DNA from: Lenisia limosa
Lineage: Eukaryota > Breviatea
Assembly (NCBI GenBank): GCA_001655205.1
Contig: LPNZ01002850.1
Span: 1-22,508, forward strand
DNA length: 22,508 nucleotides
Direction: 5' to 3'
In this document: positions 1 through 10,255 of the stretch, in pieces
How the letters are laid out: each line of letters begins with the position of its first letter
Numbering within the stretch: the first letter of the stretch is position 1
The notes under the pieces: model-generated
What the model saw: the letters and a program-made list of their open reading frames with translations, nothing else
Told to the model about the DNA's origin: nothing
The model's database searches: none
Program-made: the position numbers and the translations under genes

Positions 1-227
1 TTTGTTTTTGGTAAATTAATACCAGACTTGCTTATCGGCTTATTACTTTTCCTTCTAGGTACGTAGCAAGACAAAACGAGGAAGGAGAAGGGTACAAAAA
101 GCTCCAAATGCTAGGGTATGCTTGACTGTCCAACAACCTCAAGAAGCCCCTTGAAATATTTTTTTTCTTTTTTTCTATTTTCAATTTGCACTTATATGCG
201 GAATAGGAGTCGGAATCTGCGGCGGCG
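1..227. other. Left-edge sequence upstream of the first WAPL exon seen
   Basis: No convincing coding exon was found here. Positions 150-206 hold a T-rich tract ending in TAG at 204-206. This could be the 3' end of an intron, because the frame stays open from 207 into the WAPL reading frame (ESESAAA then Met at 228). WAPL proteins usually carry a long disordered N-terminal part before the WAPL domain, so the true gene start may lie left of the window. Alternatively this is the promoter and 5' UTR, with translation starting at 228. Confidence 0.4.
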
Positions 228-3200
228 ATGTGCGCCTCCGGTTCGGAGCTGAGGGCCATTGGTCAGTTGGACTTCCTGATTGAGGGACTTTCATCGGACA
301 ACTCGGTTGCTGTTCGAGGCCAGAGCTTCTTGTCCCTCGCAAATGAAGCTGTGAGGACGGCTTCTCATATCCTTTTTTGTCATCCTTTTCTTATTCCTAG
401 TCCGTCACAACTACCATGATGATGATGAGAGTTGAAGGAATGGTTCCAAGATGTATAACTCCAATGATTGACNNNNNNNNNNNNNNNNNNNNNNNNNNNN
501 NNNNNNNNNNNNNNNNNNNNNNNNNNNNNNNNNNNNNNNNNNNNNNNNNNNNNNNNNNNNNNNNNNNNNNNNNNNNNNNNNNTCAGCAGCAGCTTGTTTG
601 TTCAATGTTCTTGCTCGAGATTCGGCCAACCACGAACTGTTCACCTCATCTTGCTATGCCTCGATTCGCCCACTCATGGCGTAAGCAAACACGAGCTTAA
701 TTTATACAGTTAAAACTCGGGATATTGGTTTTTGTGACAGTACGACTCGCCATCATATGATATGATATATCATATGTCAGAGGAAAAACAGGTGTCTTCC
801 TTGAATAGCTTTCTCATACAAACGAGGAAATAAATGACATTTCCAGTGGCCGCCTTGTTGATGTCTCGCTTGATTCATTGGTGCCCACGCCAGGGTTTGG
901 TGACGTGTCGTGTGACGCAATTCGCCACGCCTCAGGCGCATTTGCTGTCGATATTGTGGCTGCGGAGTGTATCCCTACTCCTCCTGTGGTAAGTTGCTAT
1001 TTCATCATTTGTTATCTTTGGACTCCCCCAACAGAGACAATTCGAAAAGTCTCTTTAATGGTCCTAGAGAGATGCAGTAGCTGCTGTTTTGGGACACAAA
1101 GATGGAGATTTGGACATTATTGTAGGCTGTTATTGTAGATTTTATGGAGTTACATTGTTCTTATGAATTCAGCTTGAGTCTTGTGTATTTAAAACAATAT
1201 TTAACATAATATCTTACAAAATAGTGCTCAGGCCCAATTTTGATGTATGACGCCCTTTGCGGACTTTGCTACGCATATGCTGACGCTCGGGACATGATCA
1301 GAGAAGAAGGAATTCTTGCCTCGGTTCGTTGTGAAGTTGCTAAACACTCTTACCGTCTAGTCCTGTGAGCAAGTCAAATATGGGGCCACAATGGTGAGAG
1401 AATTGGAAGAAGCCTGCTCTGACCACAGAAGAGAAAAGGTAAGGGTTCCTCCGTATTGAGAATTTCTTTTCTTACCCCTAAGATCAAATCTAACCTGCCG
1501 GTTCGTTGGCAATGGCAAGGCATTCGTATGGTTGCCGCCCTCAGCCTCTTAGAGTCCGCCATCATTAAACAATCACGAAACAAAGTCAGGCTCAACTCCT
1601 ATGGGGTTATTGAATCTAGATAATTGATGTATTCGTTTCTTATACCACGTATTATGGTACAACCATATAAAAGCTGGCATTTAATTCATATTACTTTTTT
1701 GCTCTAAATGTCACGATTTGTTCCCAATTTCTAACGGTTTAGGCTGCCTTGATTTCATTTCAGTTCGACATAGCAGTAACAATGATATCTGTGATTAGCA
1801 GGACTTCATGTTTGTGGAGTGGAAAGTTCTTTTTTTTTTGAAGAAATACACTGTTTTCTTTCTGATTCTTTCAGCCATTCTCTCGTCTACGACCCCTCGT
1901 TCCCCTCCCGCAATCCTTTGTAAGGTCGAATCTGTATGTTACAAATTCACTCTCTTTAGGCCTTGAACTTCTCACTGCATCTCTTCGCCTTCTTGTCAAC
2001 CTCACAAATCATTTCCCAGAATCATCCAAGTATGTTGGGTAAAGATTGGCTAATAACATTTATACCGTGATTGAGGACAGCTTTGGACCTCTTTCTATTT
2101 CTACATGTATAATTACAAGTTCTTAGATTTGTGACCATTTCAGGTCCATTTCTTCTGCCAGTGGTGCTAATGGCTGTCAAACTGTTATTTCTGTAAGCTA
2201 AGTCAATGTTTAACTATCCAGTCAATTGTGAACCTGACCGTTTTGCCTTTGGAGTGTCTTGGAGACCATGCATTTGATTTGGTGCGTTTCTCATTTGGAG
2301 CTTTCTTTACTTCTAGGTCTTGCCTGCCCTGGTGCTTTTGGTGAATCTTCTTGAGGACAATGACGAGTTTCGTGAAGGCTTTTCTTCAGCGTGTACGAAG
2401 GGCTTCTCTTTGTCTCGAAAATAAACTAGGATCCGTCCCATATCCCATAATGATATTATCCATGCCTTTGCTGTTTACTTCTAATTCCTTCAGCAGTTTT
2501 AATTGAAGGAAAGACTATTTCGTGCATTGAAGCAATTATTCAGTAAGCTTGAGTTTCTCGATTTTACAGATTAGATTCTTTGAAAGCAAACCTCTGATTC
2601 GTTCATCTTCGGAGCGAACCAAAGAGGAGGCTCAGGTTTGCACCTCTCTTGTCCCTAATTGCGCTGAATGTTATTCTTCTCTGATATTTTTACACTGGTC
2701 ATTGATTTATTATATTTCATTTCTCTATTGTTTGATCATTACGTCATGTTTTGCCACTCTCTTCTCACACTTCAAGGCTGATACGGAAGCAAACATCATT
2801 GCCAGTTATGCTGCTCTCTTAATCGGATGTATTGTCAGAAATCATTCAAAGAACCGCTCCAAAACGCTCAGTACGAATCACATTCTCCCTTCTCAATTTC
2901 GTAGTGCTTCTCCCCACACATAGTTTCGATAGCTTGGCATCTCTGTTAGTTGAGTTTATTGCTTATCAAGAGCAAGTCGAGGTTGGCATTGTGAATATAG
3001 CAAGGCTTCTGAAGTTTTTTCTTTTCTTTTACCACCAGGTACTGACTGATGAATCCCGTCATGGTTGTGCTAAAATCGCGGAGGAGTTGGCAGATGCTTC
3101 GCCGAACTCAGAAGAAGAAATTGGTCGGTTTACTGAATCTCACGTGAATCAAATGGATGATTGACCAAGGCTCATCATTTAGAAATTGCCAACTTGGCAA

Positions 3201-3495
3201 GACAAGCCGGTTTGAAGCTTCAAACACTCGCAAGATTCTCTGTTACAGGTTAGACACAGAGGACGGTGACTTACTTTCAGGTGACGAAAAGGAGCCAAAA
3301 GAAGAAAAGGTTGTTGAGAAAGAAAACAAAAGGTGGGTATTTCAGTTGTTTTTGAATATGACCAAACGAAATTCTGGTGACAGTTTTAGTCCGAAAGCCA
3401 AGACCGAAAGACGAAACCGTCGTAAAGAGACACCACGTTCCCTTAAGGACACGGAAGGTGGAGAAGTCGTTCTCAAGAGAGCAGCGAAGAACTAG
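228..3495 (+). CDS. WAPL-domain cohesin-release protein (wings apart-like), multi-exon, possibly 5' partial
   Basis: WAPL releases cohesin from chromatin by binding its SMC3/SCC1/PDS5 parts in the nucleus. Seen: a series of helical-repeat segments in the order and style of the WAPL C-terminal domain, namely LDFLIEGLSSDNSVAVRGQS, LFNVLARDSANHELF, LELLTASLRLLVNLTNHF, VLPLECLGDHAFD, ALVLLVNLLEDN, IIASYAALLIGCIVRN and LASLLVEFIAYQEQV. Phase-consistent exons: 228-350, 401-gap, 583-680, 847-988, 1224-1323, 1361-1438, 1483 to about 1600 (end and next junction unresolved), 1875-1919, 1960-2029, 2144-2192, 2222-2281, 2317 to about 2392, 2570-2635, 2777-2870, 2905-2981, 3039-3143, 3170-3248, 3281-3332, 3384-3495. 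A 110-N gap removes part of the second and third exons. The last three exons encode a basic, low-complexity tail (KTERRNRRKETPRS) that I do not recognise. The start is uncertain: 228 is the first in-frame Met, but upstream exons are plausible. The family call rests on remembered motif patterns, not a search. Confidence 0.75.
473..582. other. Assembly gap (110 N) inside the WAPL gene
   Basis: A run of N interrupts the WAPL gene between the segment ending VPRCITPMID and the segment beginning SAAACLFNVLARDS. Both flanks are WAPL-like and in order, so the gap probably hides only a short coding stretch and perhaps an intron. Confidence 0.95.
3144..3169 (+). other. 26-nt intron in WAPL that hides an in-frame stop
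   Basis: This stretch begins GTGAAT and ends ATTGACCAAG. Reading through it gives a stop (TGA at 3162-3164) after the residues NQMDD. Removing it joins ...GRFTESH to AHHLEIANLARQAG, and that frame then stays open across two more introns to 3495. Three successive junctions agree in phase. The TTGAC near the 3' end matches the branch-point-like motif in other short introns of this window. Confidence 0.6.
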
Positions 3496-3655
3496 GGGAC
3501 TTTGTATTAATTGTAGTTAATTAATGGATGTATGTTGTATTCTTAGGCTGTGTGGCCAATGCGTTGAATGGTGCTCCGAGTGATCGTTTCAACCACCAAA
3601 AAATATAATGGATGGTTAAATATAATACAAATATTACAGATCCAAATCCCAAAAT
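3496..3655. other. Convergent intergenic spacer between WAPL and the RCC1 fusion gene
   Basis: Only 160 bp separate the two stop codons, so the two 3' UTRs are short or overlap. The spacer is AT-rich, with TTAATTAATGG near 3520. I saw no clear AATAAA poly(A) signal or further gene. Confidence 0.6.
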
Positions 3656-6600
3656 CTATTCCATATCCTCCAAAGGTCTGGTGACAAACATGCTGCCAGC
3701 TTCACTGCAAGAAATGGAGCCCACCGCTCTGTCCAATGTCGTAATGTGCTGTGGAGTAGGAACACTAAATGGTAAGTTGTCAGTTCTCCCTCGTCTTACA
3801 AGTCTGCCTCTCCAATCGCAAGTTGACCCTCGGAAGCAGATCCTAAAATATCAATTCCTTCCCGATGCTATAACAGTGCTAGTGCTTTTCAATTATTCTA
3901 TTAGTGGACATGGGAGTACGGCCCACCCCATGCGTAGACTTCGCCAAGAGCAGTGACCGTCATAGAATGCCAATGGCCGCACGCAATGGCCTCGATAACA
4001 GGCAGTCCTGAGGGGTGAGGGGGACAAAAAGCCGCAGGTATGAGCAGTGTAGTATAATACAAAAATCTTGCGTAGCTTGACCAGTTTTGAAAGCAACCAT
4101 ATGGAGGATTCAGCAGATTGAAATGCGATTTGAGAGGTATCTTACCAAAAAGAAACAAGCTCATTGAACATACCTTGTATCTTCTGTGGTTCAGCCTTAT
4201 TTTCGGTGGTTCCAATTCCCAGCTGGCCCTTATTTCCGCGCCCCCAGGTGTACACGTCACCTAGTTGTGAGCCAAATGTCCGGAATACAACACCTCTCAG
4301 GGGTTGCTTCAATTTCAAAAGTAATAATTGAAGCTTCATACTCTGTTCATACTACTAGCTTAGGATATAATATAGAGCCAACCATTCTCTGTCAGTGCCA
4401 TGCCGTGGAAGGCGCCGCATTCGACAGCAACCACTCGTTCCCTATGGTGTCAGGTGACGCAATCATTATATTGTTCAGTCTTTGACATTCTTCACCATCA
4501 ACATATCATATGTAATATACGATTATAATATGTGAAAGATGCTCAGTAGATAAAACTCACGGGACAGGGATCTGCTTGGGCTCAGTTGAAGACTCGCCAT
4601 CAACATCAAGACCCATATGCCACACTCGGCCTAAAGTTAAATAAATCCGAGCTTCTCTTGGGTTCCACCAATAATATATCGGTCTCATTAGGAACAAATA
4701 GAAGCCAATATTAAATCTATGGGCGTTGTCTTACATACTATCTCTCAAACCTTCGCTATCAAGAACAAGAGTGTGGCAGTACCCCGCAGTGACTTGGACC
4801 AGCCGAACTCCTTGGTCCCTCAGGAAGGCAATTGGCCTGGTGGTGAGATCATCAAGTCAATGAAAACAGAATCGGAGACCAAAACTCAAAGTACCTGAGA
4901 CTAGCCTGGGCCGTGTCCTTGTCTTCAGCGTCTCCAAGTTGTCCAAACTCACCCCATCCCGCAACATGACACACTCCAGAAGAGTCCAGAAGAGCAGTGT
5001 GGAATTGGCCGCAAGCGACGCTGATGGCGTTTCGTCCGTGGAACACAAGCTACGTTTTGAGTGACTTTTGGCAACCAACTTTTGGCGAGGTTTGGATCTG
5101 GGCAAGCGTTCCCATGCCGAGCTGTCCTGACTGGCCGTCTCCCCACGCGAAGACATCGCCATCCTCAGTCAATGCCAAAGTGTGGTCCTATTGTTAATAT
5201 GTTAAATCAATAAAGGACCAACTGCTCCAGCTGCCACGTGCACAACGTTCACACCGTCTAATGCCACAACCCGTGTGGGGAGGTGTAAATCTGTCTGAGT
5301 ACCATGACCTAAAGGAAGGCGTCAGTAGAGCAAGTAAGTCAATGCTTTATTATTAACCCAGTAGAGCGTCACTGCTTTATTATTAACCCAGTAGAGCAAG
5401 TAAGTCAATGCTTTAATATTAACCCAGTAGAGCAAGTAAGTCAATGCTTTATTATTAACCCAGTTGAGCAGGTAACCTAAGGCATATTATTAACTCCTCG
5501 TAATTCTTCAAATATTCCACCACCACCCCACCCAAAGCGCCGGTCTCGCCACGCCCGCAAGTGAAGACTTCTCCTTTCGTTGTGAGGAAGCACGTGTGAT
5601 GCCAGCCGCACGCGACCTAGTGTTAAAAGGAGAAATGTGGTGCCTACTTGCAGGATATCCTGGGTTTGTAGGCTGTCTACCGCTTTTGGTAAAATGACGT
5701 GCTTGTTGCCAAATGGGCCCAATCCTAATGGTCAGTCTTTACACAGATTGCAGTTTTCCATAATAGTACCATAATCATTCTGTCCATCATGTTGCCAAAA
5801 AAAGAAACAGGCCACATACCTAAACGGCCACCCGACATTCCAAACGAAAAAACGGTTCCACGAACATCAGAGAGGAGGGTATGGTCTGCTCCGGCCTCAA
5901 TTCGGCAAATATCATGGCTCAAATTGTGCTAAACAGTTAAGACCACGAGCACATACCGCTACTGGGGTGAAGGTCGAGAACGACGTCTTGGTAGCGCCGC
6001 ATTGCCCGCTTGTGGAGTTGCCTTAGGAGTCACTACTATTCCAAGGTCTTACCAGCAGCAAGGACTTGACCGTTTGTCAGAAGAACCACAGTGTGACTAT
6101 TTCCAAGCGACACGGCAGCCACTGTTTCCTCAAGCATCACCATCTGAGTGGTAACCAAAGGTCTGAAGATCCAAAAAGCAAATATTTTTTTAAAACGATC
6201 TTCAGCATACACTTGGAACAGATACGAGTTCAGATTCGGTTTCTAAGCCCAAACGGCCGTTTGCGGAGGCACCCCTTACGGAGTTAGAACGATATCGCGG
6301 ATTTTCATATGGGATATGTAAGTAAAAATGAGTGAAAATGACTCAAGGCTTGATCTGACGTTAAGTAGAGCTCACCAGATGTAAAGCTTCCCATGATTGG
6401 TGAGGGCAGCACTGTGAAGAGACCCAGCTGAAAGTGACAATAAAAAGACTTCTCACCATGAACCGAAATAACAGAGTCCGGAGCAAGGTTGGCAGGGGCA
6501 AGAGGGGTGATTTCAGCCTAGGTACGTGACAAAGAAAGCTGGACCATACAGGAGTTCGGATGATCTCAGGTCCAGCGCCGCATTGTTTGGCATGGTTCGC

Positions 6601-9600
6601 TCCCCAGGCAAAGACACGGCCTATGTTGGTTAATATAGGAATTCAAAGGTAATTGGTGAAGTTGGTAATACTTTCTTCTGTTAAAACATGTCTTCTTTTG
6701 TCACAAATCCAGAAGGAACTTACCATCTTGAGTACAGCAAAGGGTGTGATTGGCTCCAGCTGATAACGATGAAACCTCCATCAAGCTGCTGACCTGTGCT
6801 GTTAACTTTTGAACTTAAAAGGCCAATAAATCTAATAATAATCAAAATAACTTAAATTTAACTAGATCTAGGTCTGCAGCCCCTTGTTGGAACTCACTCT
6901 GATAGCGTCATCTGAGGAAGGGCCTCCGACTCCTATTTAGTTAAACAATTATTGAGACTTTCTTCCGAGACAAGGTATCCAGAAACAATGGGGAAACAAA
7001 CCAAGTTGCCCCTTGTCGTTGCTGCCCCAGGTCCAAACGGTGTCGTCTGAGGCCAGACAGGCTACATGAGACCACCCTGCCACGACCTTGACGTGAGGCG
7101 GAGGAATATGAAATAAAAAACCCAATCCAGGGATTGATGCAAAACAAGCCTTAAACAAGCAATTCTAATCATGAAAGGCCACCTACAGATCTAGCAGCTG
7201 AGTGCAATCCCTTGATCTTGACAGGCTCCTCATTCATTGAATCGTGAAGACGGCCCCATTGAAGAACATCCGTATTCTGAACAATCAAAAGCGCTTTAAC
7301 GTTCGTGATGAAACTACTACCCAGCAGTGAAGTCTCTGAAATTTGCCTTAACCTCCCACTTCCAGAAGAACAACAGAAGCCTGACGAGCAGCAGCGGCCT
7401 GGACCACCACATTATCTGTAACATATCAAAAAGAAGACGGCTAATCAAATACTTCAGCATACATGCTCTATTCTATGATTGTATGATTATATATAGAATA
7501 CATAATATGATATCTTTAATATAATACTATCTGTAATCAAGAAGGGGTTGCATCAAGTAGAACTATCAACATCATAATCACGTTGAAAGCATGTTGAGAG
7601 TGCATTATCACCCATTCTCTTTCTCACAATTCGGTGCCAACAGCACCCTTTTACAGGTTTGATAGAGTCAAACACTCACCTCCCAAAGAAGACACACGAA
7701 GGGGACGGGTTAAATCCCTACGTCCACCAGAAGCATATAATGCTCCCTCAGCTGAAAAGTAAGCTGTCAGTATGTTGAATGTGAGAACAAACCGGTGACA
7801 AAGAGGGAGTGAACAACACCTGCAGACATTTGCACGACTGTTTTGTCCCTGGGCAGTGAGCCAAATTATCAGGCTCTTCCTTTGAAATATTGGCATAAGT
7901 TTTTTCCTCAACAGAAAATTCACGAATTTGAGTGAAAAACTTGCCCCACCTTCCCAGCTGTGTTCCTGGATCCCCTAGAAGTACAGTTGTTTTCCTACAT
8001 GAATTCTTCAACCAAGGTCGGCTGGGTTCTGTTTAAAGTGTCTCCGAGGCCGAGCCCACCATGTGTGTTTTCACCACAAACCACAACAGCACCAGATACT
8101 AAGATATCAACACTGTTTGGAGTGGAAAGAGATACCCATTTCGGAAACGGTTCGAAAAGAGATCCGAATGGCTTACAGGGTCTGAGGGCTGAATAATCGC
8201 ATCCATGTGTGAGATCCATAGTATTAACCATAACTCCATCGTCACGAAGGAAGGTTGCCTGATCACTATGGGGTAACAAAATAAGCTCAAAATCAGGGAA
8301 AATATATCATATCATATGTATACAAAGCCTCTTACGCTGCAGTTCTGATTTCGCCATCAACTATGAACACGTACTCATACACTCCTAAACAGTCAACGAC
8401 AATACGTCATACCAGGGGTGAGGTAGACAATGGCAGAAAACGCCTGGCCATTGCGCATCAAACGCTCCTGCTGCTTCACATCATCCTGAAAGTAAGCCAA
8501 GCTCCAATGTAGCCTACAACACACGATGGATCCAGTCCTTCCTCGGGGACAAACGTGACTGACACGTTCCTGGCCCCACCCGAATGCCACGAGAGAGCTA
8601 AGAGTTAGTTGATATGATGTATAACCCAGGGTCAATAATATTCACTGGCATACTGACAGATACTTGGGAAGCTGGAGTGGTGGGTGTGACTACATCGGCT
8701 GGGGGAGGCTTATCTTCAGTTTTCAGTTCAGCAAGAGCAGCAGAGATCTAAGATTAATACATCAGAAAAGCTATTCAGATGAAGTTTTGAAAATTAGTTT
8801 CTTTGTTGAAGCCATAGCTCCATTCAATGGAAAAAGACAACAATCCAAGCCTCTAAACCCAAAAAAAGATATCACAAACCTCATCTTTATCTGGTTCAAC
8901 TTCGTTAATTTCTTCGCCGCCAAACTGGACTTTCTTGCGTGACTAAACCATGAGTGAAAAGGCATAGAAGTTGGGGATATGAGTTTCCCACCTTCGCCCC
9001 TTCTTCTGAATTCTTCTTCTCATTTGTTTCATCGGATGTATCAAACACTGCTGCCAGGTTTTTGGTTTTGGCTTTTCCACCTTTCTTGCGACGCTGAGTC
9101 TTTCTGTTAGACGAAGATTTCGACAGTTTCTGTATCATTGAACCTGAGAAGTCAGTCTTGTAAAACTCATTAGTCCAACTTTCAAGAGAAACTAATATTT
9201 CACCGTATCATGAAGGTGGCAAATGGTCAACGGCCCTCCCCCTCCTCAGCCCAACCAACTTATTCTGTCGACTTCTTCATGGGGGAACTCGTGGTCCAGA
9301 TTGTCCTCGCGAGAAGGCCACGCCGGGACATCCAGGCCTAAAGAGTGAACAGCCACTCGGAAACATACCTTGTTTGATCGCAGCCTGCGCGACATCATGG
9401 ATCCAGAATACCACCTATATCATCAACATGAACAGTAACTTTGCATTATTCACGCTACATTATATTTTCTGGTTAATATTGAATTTTATATCCTTCATAT
9501 CACATTGATTCCCAAAAGCTAACTTGTGGTGAGATGTCACCAAACTCTGACCCATATCTAGAAGGTAAATTAGGGCAAAACAAACTTAGGGGGTATTACA

Positions 9601-10255
9601 CGTAAAAAGGCGAATATGACATATATCATCTAATCATTTGGCTTACAACTCATGTACACTGCTGTCTTTGAGCATCCCCAGCATACTTTGATGATTTGAT
9701 TTCGAGATCAACAGTTCCGAACATTTGTGACTCATGAAGTCCTAGTTCAAGAGATGCCTAGAGTCATTAACATGGAATACTGAGTAGTCCACAATAAAGT
9801 CCTTACCTGAATTGCAAGGTTGAGGTTCTCAACATGTCTGAATTTTTGATGGGCAGCAGGGTTAGTATGAAATCTAAATATGAGCCTTGTATTGATAAAA
9901 CCAACTTAGGAATCCTTGACACTGAGGTTGACGATGGAATCGCACGAATAATCTGACAAGCAACCTGTACAGTTACTTCGGGGGGAGGAGAGGGGCTTAC
10001 CGCTCCATTTCTCAAGAGGCCAGAGAGCTGGCGAGTGAGAGTATCATTGCAAACTGACTCCGGAAGCGGTGGCAGGCCTCCGAGGAGAAGACCAATCCAT
10101 TCCTTCGCTTCAATCGTACGTCTAACATGATTACACAGCTTTACGCTCTACACCACCAAACTGTTACATTGAGAGACAAACTTGCACCCCGGAACCCACG
10201 TGAGATATTGATAGGCATTAAGATGGCGTCTGGCCACCGTCATTGCTCCGCTCAT
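3656..10255 (-). CDS. CH - CBM48 - RCC1 repeat fusion protein, about 35 exons
   Basis: Seen, from the N-terminus: an IQGAP-type calponin-homology domain (exons 10255-9369), an acidic then strongly basic, Ser-rich linker (9337-8654, including NRKTQRRKKGGKAKTKN), an AMPK-beta-like glycogen-binding domain (8597-8177), and about 14 RCC1 repeats from 8098 to the stop at 3656-3658. Met at 10255 is chosen because it sits a few residues before the CH start (MSGAMTVARRHLNAYQYL) and family CH domains begin at about this point. Family knowledge: IQGAP-type CH domains bind F-actin, CBM48 of AMPK-beta binds glycogen, and RCC1 propellers act as GEFs or protein scaffolds. Inference: a cytoplasmic actin-associated scaffold. 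Nothing shows GEF activity for Ran. It diverges from the vinculin gene (532 bp between start codons). Introns are mostly 28-40 nt. One intron (5309-5531) carries a minisatellite. Frame agreement across nearly all junctions supports one gene, but a two-gene reading split in the linker cannot be fully excluded. Confidence 0.8.
5309..5531 (-). other. Minisatellite-bearing intron of the RCC1 fusion gene
   Basis: On the minus strand the donor GTGGGG follows ...GETGALG at 5532, and the acceptor CTTTAG precedes GHGTQTDLHLPTRV at 5308. The join is phase-consistent (TTG G|GT CAT). At 223 nt it is several times longer than most introns in this gene, and the excess is the tandem repeat at about 5322-5495. 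Confidence 0.65.
5322..5495. repeat. 36-bp minisatellite, about 4-5 copies
   Basis: The plus-strand unit begins CAGTAGAGCAAGTAAGTCAA and ends CTTTATTATTAACC (36 bp). Copies start near 5323, 5359, 5389, 5425 and 5461. The first, third and fourth are nearly identical. The second lacks 6 bp (CAGTAGAGCGTCACTG...). The fifth is degenerate (CAGTTGAGCAGGTAACC...). The near identity suggests recent expansion. It lies in an intron of the minus-strand gene. Confidence 0.9.
8177..8660 (-). other. Exons encoding an AMPK-beta-like glycogen-binding domain (CBM48, E-set fold)
   Basis: Exons 8747-8654 (end), 8597-8518, 8485-8413, 8394-8336 and 8265-8177 join in frame. Seen: VTLSWHSGGARNVSVTF, then an insert FVPEEGLDPSC, RNGQAFSAIVYLTPG, VYEYVFIVDGE, and DDGVMVNTMDL. 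This follows the AMPK-beta pattern FRWxxGGxxVxxxGSFNxW...FxxxxxLPxGxxxYKFxVDGxW...xxGxxNNxxxV. The GSFNNW strand is not conserved, so one of the tryptophans that stack on glucose in AMPK-beta appears to be lost, and the W after VDG is replaced (VDGEIRTA). Carbohydrate binding is therefore doubtful, and a structural or protein-binding role is as likely. Confidence 0.7.
9369..10255 (-). other. Exons encoding an IQGAP-type calponin-homology (CH) domain
   Basis: Seven exons (10255-10200, 10121-10001, 9964-9906, 9873-9807, 9757-9687, 9557-9524, 9414-9369) join in frame. Diagnostic stretches are AYQYLTRTIEAKEWIG, LSGLLRNGAVACQIIRAI, FRHVENLNLAIQASLELGL, then MFGTVDLEIKSSKYG, and QVVFWIHDVAQAAIKQ. 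These match, in order, the family features: the YEYL...EAKxWI start, LRNGVxLxxL, the [FY]RHxxN helix, GLPxxxxFxTxDL, and VVxCIHAL. The short lead before YEYL and the position at the N-terminus resemble IQGAP and fission yeast Rng2 more than spectrin-type tandem CH domains. Only one CH domain is present. Confidence 0.78.

Larger units (their letters stand above)
3656..8098 (-). repeat. About 14 tandem RCC1 repeats (protein-level repeat array)
   Basis: Repeat cores, N to C: VVVCGENTHGGLGLG; VQMSAGVVHSLFVTAEGALY; VVVQAAAARQASVVL with LQWGRLHD; VVAGWSHVACLASDDTVWTW; LSAGANHTLCCTQDGRVFAW; VISVHAGSLHSAALTNHGKL; VSLGNSHTVVLLTNGQVLAA; IEAGADHTLLSDVRGTVFSF; VACGWHHTCFLTTKGEVFTC; VAAGADHTLALTEDGDVFAW; VACGQFHTALLDSSGVCHVA; VTAGYCHTLVLDSEGRVWHM; VECGAFHGMALTENGDVYTW; IACGHWHSMTVTALGEVYAW. 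A last half-repeat (SISCSEAGSMFVTRP) ends at the stop. Each follows the RCC1 pattern xxAGxxHxxALtxdGxvxxWGxnxxGQLG, with third and second members degenerate. Seven repeats make one propeller in this family, so 14 suggests two. The boundaries depend on hand-placed introns. Confidence 0.85.

Noticed and set aside
32-259. Minus-strand 75-aa frame at the left edge
   Set aside because: It overlaps the conserved first WAPL segment on the other strand and has a low-complexity Lys/Phe-rich end. It is a shadow frame.
2549-2923. 124-aa plus-strand frame with a hydrophobic, membrane-like middle
   Set aside because: The hydrophobic part is an unspliced T-rich intron (2636-2776) between two WAPL exons. 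There is no membrane segment.
5322-5495. CRISPR array
   Set aside because: The repeat copies are contiguous with no unique spacers, and the context is eukaryotic. It is a minisatellite.
6941-7158. Two overlapping minus-strand frames, one ending in a hydrophobic stretch
   Set aside because: Only the frame with VVAGWSHVACLASDDTVWTW is real, as an RCC1 exon. The other is its shadow, and both ends run into introns.
3656-8098. Canonical RCC1 (Ran GEF) gene
   Set aside because: The repeat number is about double, and N-terminal CH and CBM48 domains precede it, unlike nuclear RCC1. Ran GEF activity cannot be claimed.
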